Numbered from the stretch's first letter, positions 16,258-25,026 are shown. The stretch is 40,007 bases of DNA from Bacteroidota bacterium (GCA_018268075.1 JAFDXH010000087.1:1-40007); one strand, 5' to 3'. A program made the numbers and translations. Notes: generated from the sequence alone by a model not told the origin.

Positions 16258-17232
16258 CTACCTTGGATTTTCCAATTCTCTCAAATGCTCTTTATCGTAT
16301 GCTTTAATAATAGCCTTCACCAACTTATGCCGAACCACATCTTCTTCGTTGAGTACAATTTTGCCTATGCCCTCAATATTTCCGAGTATTCGCACAGATT
16401 TTTCCAGCCCACTTTTTACCTTAGGAGGTAGGTCTATTTGAGAAATATCACCATTAATAATCGCTTTGGCATTGGCACCTATGCGGGTTAAAAACATTTT
16501 TAATTGAAGGTCAGTAGCATTTTGAGCTTCGTCCAAAATTATAAATGCATTATCCAAAGTTCGCCCGCGCATATATGCAAGAGGCGCTATTTCTATTGTA
16601 CGCGTGGTCATGTAATATCCCAACTTATCGGCGGGTATCATATCATCCAATGCATCATAGAGCGGCCGCAGATAAGGATCTATCTTTTCTTTTAAGTCGC
16701 CGGGCAAAAATCCAAGGTTCTCCCCTGCTTCTACTGCAGGCCGTGTGAGTATAATCTTTTTCACCTGTTTATTTTTCAATGCTCGCACAGCCAAAGCCAC
16801 AGCAGTGTAGGTTTTGCCGGTACCTGCAGGCCCTATGGCAAATACTATATCATTTTTATCTACTGCTTCTACCAGTTTTTTTTGGTTAGCTGTACGGGCT
16901 CTCACCGTTTTACCATGTGGCCCAAATACTAAAACATCTACCGGATTTCTTTCTACAAAATTGTCAATTACTTTCTCGTCATCTCCGCCAAGTATTTGCT
17001 CAAAATAATTTTCACTCATCTGCCCATGCTTCTCTAAATACTGCACAGCCAGATTGATTTTATCGCGGGCATCGCCTATCTGATCAGGTGCGCCACTCAA
17101 TTTTATCTGAGTGCCACGGCTCAAAATTTTTACCAGTGGAAACTTTTTCTTCAGGATGTCTAATTTCCCATTATTTACTCCAAAAAATTCAATGGGATTT
17201 ACGCTTTCAAGGTTGATGATTGTTTCAGTCAA
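16258..17232 (-). CDS. PhoH-like ATPase
   Basis: A 324-residue PhoH family protein, a cytoplasmic P-loop ATPase related to superfamily 1 helicases that is thought to act in RNA metabolism. The N-terminal third is the KH-like domain (ISLR-type region near residues 30-70). The ATPase domain has Walker A GPAGTGKT at 134-141, TRPAVEAGENLGFLPGDL, and Walker B IILDEAQN with Asp234 and Glu235. The C-terminal GIGKIVLNEEDVVRHKLV is family-typical. It is divergent from the downstream-numbered cytochrome gene and has its own promoter (17270-17300). Confidence 0.95.
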   Translation of the reverse strand: MTETIINLESVNPIEFFGVNNGKLDILKKKFPLVKILSRGTQIKLSGAPDQIGDARDKINLAVQYLEKHGQMSENYFEQILGGDDEKVIDNFVERNPVDVLVFGPHGKTVRARTANQKKLVEAVDKNDIVFAIGPAGTGKTYTAVALAVRALKNKQVKKIILTRPAVEAGENLGFLPGDLKEKIDPYLRPLYDALDDMIPADKLGYYMTTRTIEIAPLAYMRGRTLDNAFIILDEAQNATDLQLKMFLTRIGANAKAIINGDISQIDLPPKVKSGLEKSVRILGNIEGIGKIVLNEEDVVRHKLVKAIIKAYDKEHLRELENPR

Positions 17233-17269
17233 TAGGTTTGTTTTATAAAATGAGGGTATGGTTTCTAAC

Positions 17270-17300
17270 CAAATTTATACAATGAATATTGTTGCGCCAA
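17270..17300 (-). promoter_or_regulatory. Promoter of phoH-like gene
   Basis: On the minus strand, TTGG-type -33 bases (17300-17298 read TTG) and a perfect -7 TAAATTTG (17277-17270) are separated by 20 nt. The -7 element ends 37 nt before the ATG at 17232. Confidence 0.5.
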
Positions 17301-17466
17301 TTTACTTATTCACATTACGTTGAAAAGTTAAATAACAAATTTTTTGAATCTTAATTTCTAATTCATAAGCATGCCATCATTTAAACCTAATATGCAATTA
17401 CCACTCAAGTAAAAAAAAATTAGTGGAAGTTTATTTTTCTATAATTTCGGTAATAAATTTCTACAA

Positions 17467-17958
17467 ATGAAAAAAAGCTTTTTGATTACAGCAACAGCTA
17501 TTTGCAGCATTATTATTTTCCAGGCATTTACAACAGCCAATCAGCCGCGCTGGAAAAATTTGCAAATATTGCCCCAGAATATTTCAGAAAATGATTTGGA
17601 TAGCATTATGCATCATTTTACCGCCTCATTGAATGTGAAGTGTAATTTTTGCCATGCACGAAATACAGAAACCAACAAAATGGATTTTGCCAGTGATGCT
17701 AAGGGCGAAAAAATGGTAGCCAGAAAAATGATGATTATGGCTATAGATATCAATAAAAATCATTTTCAGCCAATGGAAGATGAATGGAAAAAAGGCGAAG
17801 GACAACCTATTACTACTATTGCCACAGCAGATTCTGTTCAATATATGCTGAAACATGTTACATGCTATACCTGCCATCACGGTTCTGCACATGTGGAAAG
17901 TAAGCCACCTATTGTAGAAGATAAAGGCAGGCCCGCTGCCCCACCTACCCGAAACTAA
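17467..17958 (+). CDS. Dihaem c-type cytochrome, reaction-centre-cytochrome-like
   Basis: A 163-residue exported cytochrome with an N-terminal signal segment (residues 1-24) and two haem sites: CNFCH at 59-63 and CYTCH at 133-137, followed by HGSAHVES. The overall plan resembles the short proteins assigned to the photosynthetic reaction centre cytochrome c family that non-phototrophic Bacteroidota often encode. The conserved helix KMVARKMMIMAIDIN supplies a Met that can serve as the sixth ligand of the first haem. It is probably periplasmic and moves electrons, partner unknown. A DoxX-like gene follows after 67 nt. Confidence 0.85.
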   Translation: MKKSFLITATAICSIIIFQAFTTANQPRWKNLQILPQNISENDLDSIMHHFTASLNVKCNFCHARNTETNKMDFASDAKGEKMVARKMMIMAIDINKNHFQPMEDEWKKGEGQPITTIATADSVQYMLKHVTCYTCHHGSAHVESKPPIVEDKGRPAAPPTRN

Positions 17959-18025
17959 TCGGGAAGTTTATGGCATAGATTCTGTTATATCCTGCATTAT
18001 TACTCCATTAAAAAAATAAAATTTT

Positions 18026-18502
18026 ATGGAAGAAGCAAATGTAACTGAACAAACAACCGTGCAGCCATTGTGGCTTACAGCTCTTAGAATTATTTTAGGG
18101 CTTACTCTTATCTGGAAGGGGATTTCATTTATCAGGGATTACGCTTTAGTAGAAAACTATATTGAACATACAGGAGTAGATGTATTTTCAAAAAATGCAC
18201 AATGGTTGGCTATTGTCGTATCATATCTTAGCTTGCTCTCTGGCTTATTTATTGCCTCAGGGTTGTGGACTAAATTATTTTCAGCCATACAAATACCCAT
18301 CCTCATTGTTGCCATATTTTTTGTAAACATGAAAGGGGCCGGTGAAAGTACCTTTGAATTAATTCTTTCTATTGTTATATTTATTCTGCTTATCGTTTTT
18401 GTGATAAAAGGTAGTGGCAAAATTTCTGCAGACGAATTTTTTAGAACCTATTATAAAGCAGGAACTGTAGATGGGAATACTCAGGAGTTTTTTAAATCAT
18501 AA
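18026..18502 (+). CDS. DoxX-like integral membrane protein
   Basis: A 158-residue membrane protein with about four predicted helices (residues near 18-38, 61-82, 88-105 and 112-130). The pattern LTALRIILGLTLIWKGISFI at the start and ASGLWTKLFSAIQIPILIVA in the middle resembles DoxX/DoxD-like proteins. Such proteins are often tied to quinone-linked redox chemistry, but the role of this subgroup is not known. It probably forms a two-gene operon with the dihaem cytochrome and is followed by an intrinsic terminator. Confidence 0.75.
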   Translation: MEEANVTEQTTVQPLWLTALRIILGLTLIWKGISFIRDYALVENYIEHTGVDVFSKNAQWLAIVVSYLSLLSGLFIASGLWTKLFSAIQIPILIVAIFFVNMKGAGESTFELILSIVIFILLIVFVIKGSGKISADEFFRTYYKAGTVDGNTQEFFKS

Positions 18503-18525
18503 TCCTCAATAATGGCTTTATAAAA

Positions 18526-18555
18526 AAAAGGCCTCTGATTTTTCAGAAGCCTTTT
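18526..18555 (+). terminator. Intrinsic terminator after the DoxX-like gene
   Basis: Arms 18526-18538 and 18543-18555 (AAAAGGC-TCTGA type against TCAGA-GCCTTTT) form a 13-bp stem with one mismatch and a 4-nt T loop. Runs of A before and T within the 3' arm let it work in both directions. It lies 24 nt after the stop codon. Confidence 0.75.
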
Positions 18556-18558
18556 AAA

Positions 18559-18900
18559 TTAAATGATCCTGGGTGATTCGGGTTTTTCAGGATTGGGTTG
18601 CGGCTCTTTTAAAGCCGGTTTTCTTTGGGTACTGATTTTAATATTCTTCGTTAGGTTTTGGATAAAAAAAACAAGAAGTTGACTGATATCGGATTTTTGG
18701 TTTTTCCCGGATTAAAGGAAATAGTTTTTTTCAATGGATTTGGATTTGCCCCGTTTTTTAAGCGGGTTGATTAATGCTTGAACATCAATCAACTTCTGAT
18801 ACAAAAGTATAGCCGTATCGGTTCACCGGCAAGCGCAAGATTTCTTAATTTTCTGCTCCTCATTATTACGGCGGCTATCGTATAATCCCCAAGTATCCAT
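18559..18900 (-). pseudogene. Reading frame interrupted by two in-frame stops
   Basis: In the 443-nt gap between the DoxX-like and acylphosphatase genes, the minus strand has one frame running from ATG 18900 to TAA 18559 that is broken only by TGA (18823-18825) and TAA (18712-18714). The parts read like protein: MDTWGLYDSRRNNEEQK, then LLYQKLIDVQALINPLKKRG, then QKSDISQLLVFFIQNLTKN and a Pro/Glu-rich tail ending KPESPRII. This could be a decayed gene of about 113 codons. I do not recognise a family, and chance openness in AT-rich DNA is possible. Confidence 0.3.
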
Positions 18901-18933
18901 CTCGTAGAAACACGCGTTTTTCTTTAAGGTTAA

Positions 18934-18941
18934 TATTTTTG
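18934..18941 (+). promoter_or_regulatory. -7 element before the acylphosphatase gene
   Basis: TATTTTTG matches TAnnTTTG and ends only 4 nt before the ATG at 18946. If used, transcription would start at or very near the start codon, giving a leaderless or nearly leaderless mRNA. No good -33 element is seen, only a T-rich stretch near 18917. Confidence 0.4.
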
Positions 18942-18945
18942 CAGT

Positions 18946-19221
18946 ATGAAAACCTTTCACATAATAATCTCAGGCAAAGTACAAGGTGTCTTTTTCAGGG
19001 CTACAGCCCAAAAAATTGCAGATAAATTAAGGCTGGCCGGAAGGGTGATGAATACTGCCAAAGGGGATGTTGAAATCATTGTGAGCGGGCCATCAGCCGA
19101 TTTGGAAAATTTTATTAAATGGTGCAATATCGGCCCCCAACGTGCACGTGTGGAAAAGGTAACCTCAGAAGAAATAGATTATCAGCCTTTTGATTCATTT
19201 GAAATAATAAGAAAAGTGTAA
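18946..19221 (+). CDS. acyP: Acylphosphatase
   Basis: A 91-residue acylphosphatase, a small cytoplasmic enzyme that hydrolyses carboxyl-phosphate bonds as in acetyl phosphate or 1,3-bisphosphoglycerate. The signature GKVQGVFFRATAQ (residues 10-22) contains the phosphate-binding loop and catalytic Arg18, and Asn36 in GRVMNTAKGDVE is the second catalytic residue. Length and fold-defining strands are normal for the family. It appears monocistronic. Confidence 0.95.
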   Translation: MKTFHIIISGKVQGVFFRATAQKIADKLRLAGRVMNTAKGDVEIIVSGPSADLENFIKWCNIGPQRARVEKVTSEEIDYQPFDSFEIIRKV

Positions 19222-19348
19222 CAATCTATAAGAAACCGTGACATTTCAAATAAGACTATAATTGCTTACCATAAAATGAATAAAAACTGATTTGCACCAA
19301 TACTTTAGAAAAATATATCCCAATTATAGGCTCTCAAAGCATATTCAG

Positions 19349-19380
19349 TTCTGTAGCCACATAAAAATTATTTACCTTTG
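19349..19380 (+). promoter_or_regulatory. Promoter of the ureohydrolase operon
   Basis: A perfect -7 TACCTTTG (19373-19380) is preceded by TTCTG (19349-19353), one base off the -33 TTTTG, with a 19-nt spacer. The start codon is 25 nt downstream. An in-frame TTG at 19378 lies inside the -7 element and is not the translation start. Confidence 0.6.
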
Positions 19381-19404
19381 CGCTCCAAAAAAAAGCCCAT
19401 CCGC

Positions 19405-20457
19405 ATGGTAGATTTAGATACGTTTGACCCCAATTCTGTTGGCAATCCGAATAATAATATTTTTGGCTTACCCTTTAATGAAGAAGACGCAAAATTAGTA
19501 ATACTACCTGTGCCTTGGGAAGTATCAGTAAGTTATAGGCCTGGTACAGCGCGTGCTTCTGAACATATCAACAAAGCGAGCCTTCAGGTAGATCTGATTG
19601 ATGACGACATCACTGATGGATGGAAGCATGGGTTTTATATGAGGGCGACCGATAAAAATATTTTACTCAAAAGTGATTACTTGCGCAAAGAGGCTGAATT
19701 ATACATCAATTATATTTCAGAGGGTGAAATAGTGGATGATAATAAATTCATGTGCAAGGTGCTGAAGGAGCTTAATGCCGGTAGTGTATTTTTAAATAAT
19801 TGGGTATATGAACAAACCAGAGATCTTTTGGAAAAAGGAAAACTTGTAGGTTTATTGGGGGGCGATCATAGTACTCCTTTGGGCTTTTACAAGGCCATTG
19901 CTGAGAAGTACGGCTCATTTGGTATTTTACAAATAGATGCCCACTGCGATCTTAGAGAAGCTTATGAACACCTTAAATACTCTCATGCCTCTATTATGTA
20001 TAATGCTTTGGAAGAAGTACCGGAGGTATCCAAATTAGTACAGGTTGGCATCCGCGATTACGCTCCTATAGAAGTAGAATACATCAGCAAAAGCAATGGC
20101 AGAGTGATTACTTATTTTGATAAGGACCTTAAAGAACGCAGTTATGAAGGCGAACCTTGGAAGCTGGTTGCAGATGAAATAGTAAGCAACCTTCCAGATA
20201 AAGTATATATCAGCTTTGATATAGACGGCCTTGACCCTAAACTATGCCCCAATACAGGAACACCTGTACAAGGCGGCTTGGAAACACAACAAGTTTTTTA
20301 CCTATTCAGGCAAATTCTTAAAAGCGGAAGGCATTTAATTGGTTTTGACCTGAATGAAGTAGGCACAAGTACCAATGAATGGGACGAAAATGTAGGGGCA
20401 CGGGTATTGTTTAAGCTGTGTAACCTAATGATAGCATCAAACCTGGCTCATGAATGA
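19405..20457 (+). CDS. Arginase/agmatinase family ureohydrolase
   Basis: A 350-residue binuclear manganese hydrolase of the arginase-agmatinase-formiminoglutamase family. From ATG 19405, metal ligands are His155 in GGDHST, Asp178, His180 and Asp182 in IDAHCD, and Asp272 and Asp274 in SFDIDGLDP, so the active site is complete. The N-terminal VILPVPWEVSVSYRPGTA is also usual. The substrate (arginine, agmatine or another guanidine compound) cannot be told from the motifs. It overlaps the next gene by 8 nt and heads a three-gene operon with a membrane protein and a radical SAM protein. Confidence 0.9.
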   Translation: MVDLDTFDPNSVGNPNNNIFGLPFNEEDAKLVILPVPWEVSVSYRPGTARASEHINKASLQVDLIDDDITDGWKHGFYMRATDKNILLKSDYLRKEAELYINYISEGEIVDDNKFMCKVLKELNAGSVFLNNWVYEQTRDLLEKGKLVGLLGGDHSTPLGFYKAIAEKYGSFGILQIDAHCDLREAYEHLKYSHASIMYNALEEVPEVSKLVQVGIRDYAPIEVEYISKSNGRVITYFDKDLKERSYEGEPWKLVADEIVSNLPDKVYISFDIDGLDPKLCPNTGTPVQGGLETQQVFYLFRQILKSGRHLIGFDLNEVGTSTNEWDENVGARVLFKLCNLMIASNLAHE

Positions 20458-20992
20458 TTATCAAATAATATTGAAAAATAAAAAGATCCGGCCTTACCGC
20501 TTAATAGCATTTTTCATCCTGCTGCTCAACGCCGCTATTTTACTGTATTTTTTATGGTTGCCGCTGAAAAGGTCTGCCGCTATTTTATCCTTAATCATTT
20601 TGGTTATTTATTTTTTATTGCAGTGGAATTACATTAGGAAGGGTAAGCAAGTATTTTTCTTTAACGAATTTATTTTTTTTATTCTTGGTATTTGCTGGAT
20701 CAACTTAGCAAATTATTATGCAGTTGCAATCAATTTTGTCATAGGTTTCTTATTTTATCTCGCCATTCAAAAGCTATCCATTTTCTTCAGTAATAAAGGG
20801 GTCACATTTAATTTTTTTCCAAAAAAAGAATATGCCTGGAATCAGTTTTCTAATGTAGTTTTAAAGGACGGTTTATTGACGCTGGATTTTAAAAATAATA
20901 AACTATTCCAAGGTGAAGTAGAAGATGAAACGGAAATAAATGAGAAAGAATTCAATTCATTTGCCAATATGGAAATACAAATCACAAAATAA
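20450..20992 (+). CDS. Membrane protein of unknown function
   Basis: A 180-residue protein with about four hydrophobic helices in residues 18-110 (for example LIAFFILLLNAAILLYFLWL and FIFFILGICWINLANYYAVA). A soluble strand-rich C-terminal part from about 115 (GVTFNFFPKKEYAWNQFSNVVLKDGLLTLDFKNNKLF) recalls the bacterial PH-like part of some membrane proteins. The gene overlaps the ureohydrolase end by 8 nt and ends 5 nt before the radical SAM gene, so the three are very likely translated from one mRNA. No function is assigned. Confidence 0.75.
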   Translation: MNDYQIILKNKKIRPYRLIAFFILLLNAAILLYFLWLPLKRSAAILSLIILVIYFLLQWNYIRKGKQVFFFNEFIFFILGICWINLANYYAVAINFVIGFLFYLAIQKLSIFFSNKGVTFNFFPKKEYAWNQFSNVVLKDGLLTLDFKNNKLFQGEVEDETEINEKEFNSFANMEIQITK

Positions 20993-20997
20993 ATTCT

Positions 20998-22290
20998 ATG
21001 GCACTGATGCCTTTTCTTTTATATTCTGATGGCAAAGGAAACATTTTTGAAGATGTTACTTTATATGCCTGCGGCCGAAGTGGATGGGATGCTATGGATA
21101 TTCCTTCCGAAGATTGGATTGCATTGCCTAATGGCGGTCAATTATACGAATTGCCTGGCAGGCGGGGCATTGGCATAGATGTACAAACCGGCCAAATGAG
21201 GCTTTGCGAAAAGGGTTGGGCCGTTGCAGCGTTTATACCACCCGCATACACCGGTAGTTTTCTGGCAGCTTATGAATCTTTGCCTCATGCAGAAACACTT
21301 CCTCTATTTTGCTACACGGCAGCAGGATGGCAGGACGAAAAATTTTATGTAACCGCATTGCGTATCGAGCAAGATATCAGGCAAGAAGCAGCCGGATTTG
21401 ATGAAAACTTAATTGACAAAGGAGTAGATACTTTTCTACATGCTTATCCGCACAATAGGCTTGTAAAACATCTTGCCGAAAATTGTTGTCAAACTTATGA
21501 ATGCCCCGCTTCCAGAAATTATTTTATGGGCCGATGGGAATGCCCTGTGCCTACCTCGCCCGCATGCAATGCCAATTGTATAGGCTGCATTTCATTTCAA
21601 CCGGTAGAAGAAACAATTTACTCCACACAAGACAGGCTTACCTTTAAGCCTTCAGCAGAAGAAATCATAGAATATACCGTACCTCATTTAGAAACGGCCC
21701 CCTACCCCATTGTAAGCTTTGGCCAAGGTTGCGAAGGCGAGCCTTTGCTGATGTACAAAACGATAGAAAAAGCTATTAAAGAAATAAGAAAACATACTAG
21801 CAAAGGAAGCATTAATATTAATACTAATGGCAGCGATCCTAAGGCTGTAAAAATTTTATGCGAAGCAGGACTAAATAGCATCAGAGTAAGTACCAATTCA
21901 GTAAGGGCAGAAGTGTACAACCCCTATTACAGACCTAATAATTACCAATTTGAAGACTTAGCCGAAAGCCTGAAAGTGGTGGCTTCTTATGGCGGCTGGT
22001 CTAGTATTAACTATTTTGTTTTTCCGGGTATTACAGATAGTGAGGCAGAGTACGAAGCATTACGAAAATTTATTAAAGCCACCAATCTGAAAATGATTCA
22101 ATGGCGCAATTTCAATATTGATCCTGATTGGTACATGGAAAAAATAAATATGCAACACACTGGCGCTGCTATTGGTATCAGGCAAATGATGAGTTTATTA
22201 AGGGCAGAATTTCCTGAATTAAAGTTTGGATATTTTAATCCCTCCATCGAAAGAATTAATGGAAGTTTTGAAAACGATTTTGCACAATAA
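20998..22290 (+). CDS. Radical SAM domain protein with Cys-rich N-terminal extension
   Basis: A 430-residue radical SAM enzyme. The [4Fe-4S]-binding CX3CX2C motif is Cys190, Cys194 and Cys197 (SPACNANCIGC). The following SAM-binding features include GQGCEGEPLL (the glycine-rich, GGE-like region) and SININTNGSDP. It has about 185 residues ahead of the radical SAM core, ending in a cluster of cysteines (163, 164, 169, 182) that might hold an auxiliary cluster. No SPASM motif is evident. The substrate is unknown. Operon context (ureohydrolase and membrane protein, 5-nt gap) could mean a shared pathway, but this is not proved. Confidence 0.88.
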   Translation: MALMPFLLYSDGKGNIFEDVTLYACGRSGWDAMDIPSEDWIALPNGGQLYELPGRRGIGIDVQTGQMRLCEKGWAVAAFIPPAYTGSFLAAYESLPHAETLPLFCYTAAGWQDEKFYVTALRIEQDIRQEAAGFDENLIDKGVDTFLHAYPHNRLVKHLAENCCQTYECPASRNYFMGRWECPVPTSPACNANCIGCISFQPVEETIYSTQDRLTFKPSAEEIIEYTVPHLETAPYPIVSFGQGCEGEPLLMYKTIEKAIKEIRKHTSKGSININTNGSDPKAVKILCEAGLNSIRVSTNSVRAEVYNPYYRPNNYQFEDLAESLKVVASYGGWSSINYFVFPGITDSEAEYEALRKFIKATNLKMIQWRNFNIDPDWYMEKINMQHTGAAIGIRQMMSLLRAEFPELKFGYFNPSIERINGSFENDFAQ

Positions 22291-22390
22291 TTTTTAGATA
22301 ATAAAATTGATTCAAGAAGATAGTAGCCGAATAAAAAAAAAGGAATTACTCACTGCTGCCTTCAACTATTGGAATTAAAAAACTTAAAAT

Positions 22391-23131
22391 ATGTACAAGG
22401 AAAAAAAGGTAATTGTGGTTCTTCCGGCATACAATGCAGCCCTCACATTGGAGAAAACCATTGCTGAAATTCCCTTTAATATTGTAGATGAACTTGTATT
22501 TGTAGATGACAACAGTACAGATAATTCCATAGAAGTAGCTCAATCGTTAGGTATAAAACACATCATACGCCATAGCAGCAATAAAGGATATGGTGGCAAT
22601 CAAAAAAGCTGCTACGATAAGGCATTAGAGCTAAATGCAGAAATTATTGTAATGCTTCATCCAGATTATCAATATACGCCCAAGCTGCTTGAGGCAATGA
22701 TTTCAGTAATTGGCAATGATTTATATAAAGTTGTTTTTGCAAGCCGTATTTTAGGTAAAGGCGCTCTCAAAGGTGGCATGCCGCTCTATAAATATGTGTC
22801 TAACAGGTTACTTACTTTTTTTCAAAATGTATTGATGAACCAGAAACTTTCAGAATACCACACAGGGTACCGTGCCTATCATAGCGATGTATTGCGGTCT
22901 ATCAATTATAATGACAATTCAGATGATTTTATTTTTGATAATGAGCTAATAGCCCAGATATTTTATCGTGGTTTTGAAATTGCTGAAATTACTTGCCCCA
23001 CCAAATATTTTGAGGAGGCTTCTTCTATAAACCTAAAGAGAAGTATCATTTACGGTATGGGTGTACTCAAAGTTTCTGTTTTGTATTTTCTTACCCGCAT
23101 TAAATTGTACAAATGGAAATTGCTGCAATAA
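22391..23131 (+). CDS. Family 2 glycosyltransferase (polyprenyl-phosphate sugar transferase-like)
   Basis: A 246-residue GT2 enzyme. The nucleotide-sugar pocket is seen in VVLPAYNAALTLEKT at the start and ELVFVDDNSTDNS near residues 37-49, with the metal-site region MLHPDYQYTP at about 93-102. The HTGYRAYHSDVL segment is typical of DPM1/ArnC-like enzymes that place a sugar on a polyprenyl phosphate, and a C-terminal hydrophobic segment may attach it to the membrane. The next gene, a GT-C transferase, overlaps it by 19 nt; such enzymes use polyprenyl-linked sugars, so the two may work in sequence. Confidence 0.9.
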   Translation: MYKEKKVIVVLPAYNAALTLEKTIAEIPFNIVDELVFVDDNSTDNSIEVAQSLGIKHIIRHSSNKGYGGNQKSCYDKALELNAEIIVMLHPDYQYTPKLLEAMISVIGNDLYKVVFASRILGKGALKGGMPLYKYVSNRLLTFFQNVLMNQKLSEYHTGYRAYHSDVLRSINYNDNSDDFIFDNELIAQIFYRGFEIAEITCPTKYFEEASSINLKRSIIYGMGVLKVSVLYFLTRIKLYKWKLLQ

Positions 23132-24780
23132 ACCAAACCGGCCTCAACAAATATTATCTATGGATACTTATTCTTTCGGCCGCAGTGTTTTTTATTCCGT
23201 ATTTAGGCTATGTCCATTTGTTTGATTGGGATGAAATAAATTTTGCAGAATCAGCACGCGAAATGATTGTTTCCGGCAATTATCACCGCGTGCAGATTAA
23301 CTTTCAACCATTTTGGGAAAAGCCGCCTTTATTTTTTTGGCTGCAGGTAGCTTGCATGAAAACCTTTGGCATCAATGAGTTTGCTGCTCGGCTGCCCAAT
23401 GCAATATTTGGTATTATTACCTTGGTTACATTTTATTTTATTGGCAAAAAGTATCAATCGCCTCGCTTCGGCTTTCTGTGGGCCTTGGCCTATTTTGGCA
23501 CTTTTCTTCCCCATCTTTATTTTAAGTCGGCTATAATAGATCCGGTGTTTAATTATTTTATTTTTCTTGGGCTTTATTTTATGTTTCGCTCTCTTCAGCA
23601 AAACGTAACACGAAAAAACGCTTTGTGGAATGCCGCCCTATCAGGGCTATTGATTGGCCTTGCTACACTTACTAAGGGGCCGGTAGGGTTGTTAGTATTT
23701 CTCATTTCCTTTTTTGTGTATTTTATATTTCATCGGTTCAAGAATTTTCCAGATGTAAAGAAGATCATCTTATTCACTGTCTTTTTTGTCTTAGTATGCC
23801 TGCTATGGTTCGGACAAGAAATTTGGGAAAACGGGCTTTGGTTTTTAAAAGAATTTTTAGCCTATCAGGCCGAACTATTTTTACATCCGGTGGCAAGCCA
23901 CGGCGAACCATTCTATTACCATTTCGTAGTTGTATTTATAGGCTGTTTTCCTATTTCTATTTTGGCGCTGCCTGTTATATTCAAAAAAGAAAAAAATAAT
24001 ACTACAGACTTCCGGCGCATAATGAAAATACTTTTTTGGACAGTAATGATTCTCTTTAGTCTTACTACTACCAAAATAGTTCACTATTCATCTATAACTT
24101 ATATGCCATTGGCATTTATGGCTGCCATCTACTTAGAAGATTTAATTAAAACGGGAACAGCCATCAAAAAATGGGTTTTAATTATTTTAATCATAATCGG
24201 ATTGCTGTTTTCATTTCTTTTAGCAGCGCTTCCTTATGTGGCCATGCACCCGCAGCTATTACTGCCCTATTTAAAAGATCCTTACGCCGCTGCCAGTTTA
24301 AATGTAAGTGTACACTGGAGCGGGTTTGAAATGCTCATTGGTGTTGCTTACCTGCTACTGCTGATTATAAGTTTTTATTTATTTACCAAAAGAAAAAATA
24401 AGATTGCTATTGGGCTACTATTTTACGCTACCGCCACATGCCTCTTTATTTACCTATTAGCTGTAGTACCCAAAATAGAAAAATACTCGCAAGGCCCAGC
24501 CATAGAATTTTACAAAAGCCTGCAAGGAAAAAGCGTTTATATATGGCCGATAGGTTTTAAAAGTTATGGCCAATATTTTTATGCAAAAAAACCTGCTACG
24601 CCCGTGTATGGCGAAAAAGACGAACCCTTTTTATTAAGAGGCGATATAAAGATGCCGGCATATTTTGTAGTAAAAGTTTCTGATACCGCATTCGACACTA
24701 CGTGTGCAGGCTGTAAACTTATAAAACAAGAAGGCGGTTTTAAGTTTTACCGGCGAGACCCGGGCAGCACAACAAAATAG
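23113..24780 (+). CDS. GT-C family (PMT/ArnT-like) membrane glycosyltransferase
   Basis: A 555-residue integral membrane protein with around ten to twelve predicted helices. The first periplasmic loop has FDWDEINFAESAREM, with the acidic residues expected of the PMT/ArnT (family 39/83) catalytic site, followed by QPFWEKPPLFFWLQ, a typical motif. The C-terminal periplasmic part (about 455-555) is soluble. It likely transfers a sugar from a polyprenyl phosphate carrier to lipid A, a protein or another acceptor. The acceptor is unknown. It overlaps the GT2 gene by 19 nt, which points to coupled expression. Confidence 0.9.
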   Translation: MEIAAINQTGLNKYYLWILILSAAVFFIPYLGYVHLFDWDEINFAESAREMIVSGNYHRVQINFQPFWEKPPLFFWLQVACMKTFGINEFAARLPNAIFGIITLVTFYFIGKKYQSPRFGFLWALAYFGTFLPHLYFKSAIIDPVFNYFIFLGLYFMFRSLQQNVTRKNALWNAALSGLLIGLATLTKGPVGLLVFLISFFVYFIFHRFKNFPDVKKIILFTVFFVLVCLLWFGQEIWENGLWFLKEFLAYQAELFLHPVASHGEPFYYHFVVVFIGCFPISILALPVIFKKEKNNTTDFRRIMKILFWTVMILFSLTTTKIVHYSSITYMPLAFMAAIYLEDLIKTGTAIKKWVLIILIIIGLLFSFLLAALPYVAMHPQLLLPYLKDPYAAASLNVSVHWSGFEMLIGVAYLLLLIISFYLFTKRKNKIAIGLLFYATATCLFIYLLAVVPKIEKYSQGPAIEFYKSLQGKSVYIWPIGFKSYGQYFYAKKPATPVYGEKDEPFLLRGDIKMPAYFVVKVSDTAFDTTCAGCKLIKQEGGFKFYRRDPGSTTK

Positions 24781-24915
24781 GAAGGGAAATTAAAATTTGG
24801 ATTAGGTTTATTGAAAATCCATTTAGGTCTCAGTCGAGTTGCCGGCACGGAATTTTGCGTTTATAAGATTAATCCCACCTATTTGTTGAATGATTTAAAG
24901 AATTGCAGATTGCTG

Positions 24916-24937
24916 TCCTGAGTTTGCAAACTCAGGA
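24916..24937. repeat. 22-bp perfect palindrome beside REP-like copy 1
   Basis: A perfect 22-bp palindrome with core CCTGAGTTTGCAAACTCAGG abuts the first REP-like repeat. It has no loop, so as DNA it is a protein-site candidate; as RNA it would form only an imperfect hairpin. Its closeness to the repeats suggests it belongs to the same mobile-element remnant. The surrounding stretch 24781-24915 shows nothing recognisable. Confidence 0.55.
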
Positions 24938-24938
24938 T

Positions 24939-25010
24939 CCAGACTGGCGCAGGTCTGGTAGCAAGGGGCTGAAGCGTTTGCTAGACCTGTGCATGATCGT
25001 TACTATTTTC
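24939..25010 (+). repeat. REP-like repeat, copy 1
   Basis: It begins with CCAGACTGGCGCAGGTCT, the shared head of all three copies. The downstream TTTGCTAGACCTGTGC closes a longer imperfect hairpin with the head, and CGTTACTA near the end matches the tail of copies 2 and 3. Copy 1 has an extended loop compared with them. Confidence 0.7.
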
Positions 25011-25026
25011 GTTTACCCCCAACTAC

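Noticed and set aside
18503-18945. RNase P RNA, tmRNA or 6S RNA in the gap
   Set aside because: No characteristic conserved sequence of these RNAs was seen on either strand.
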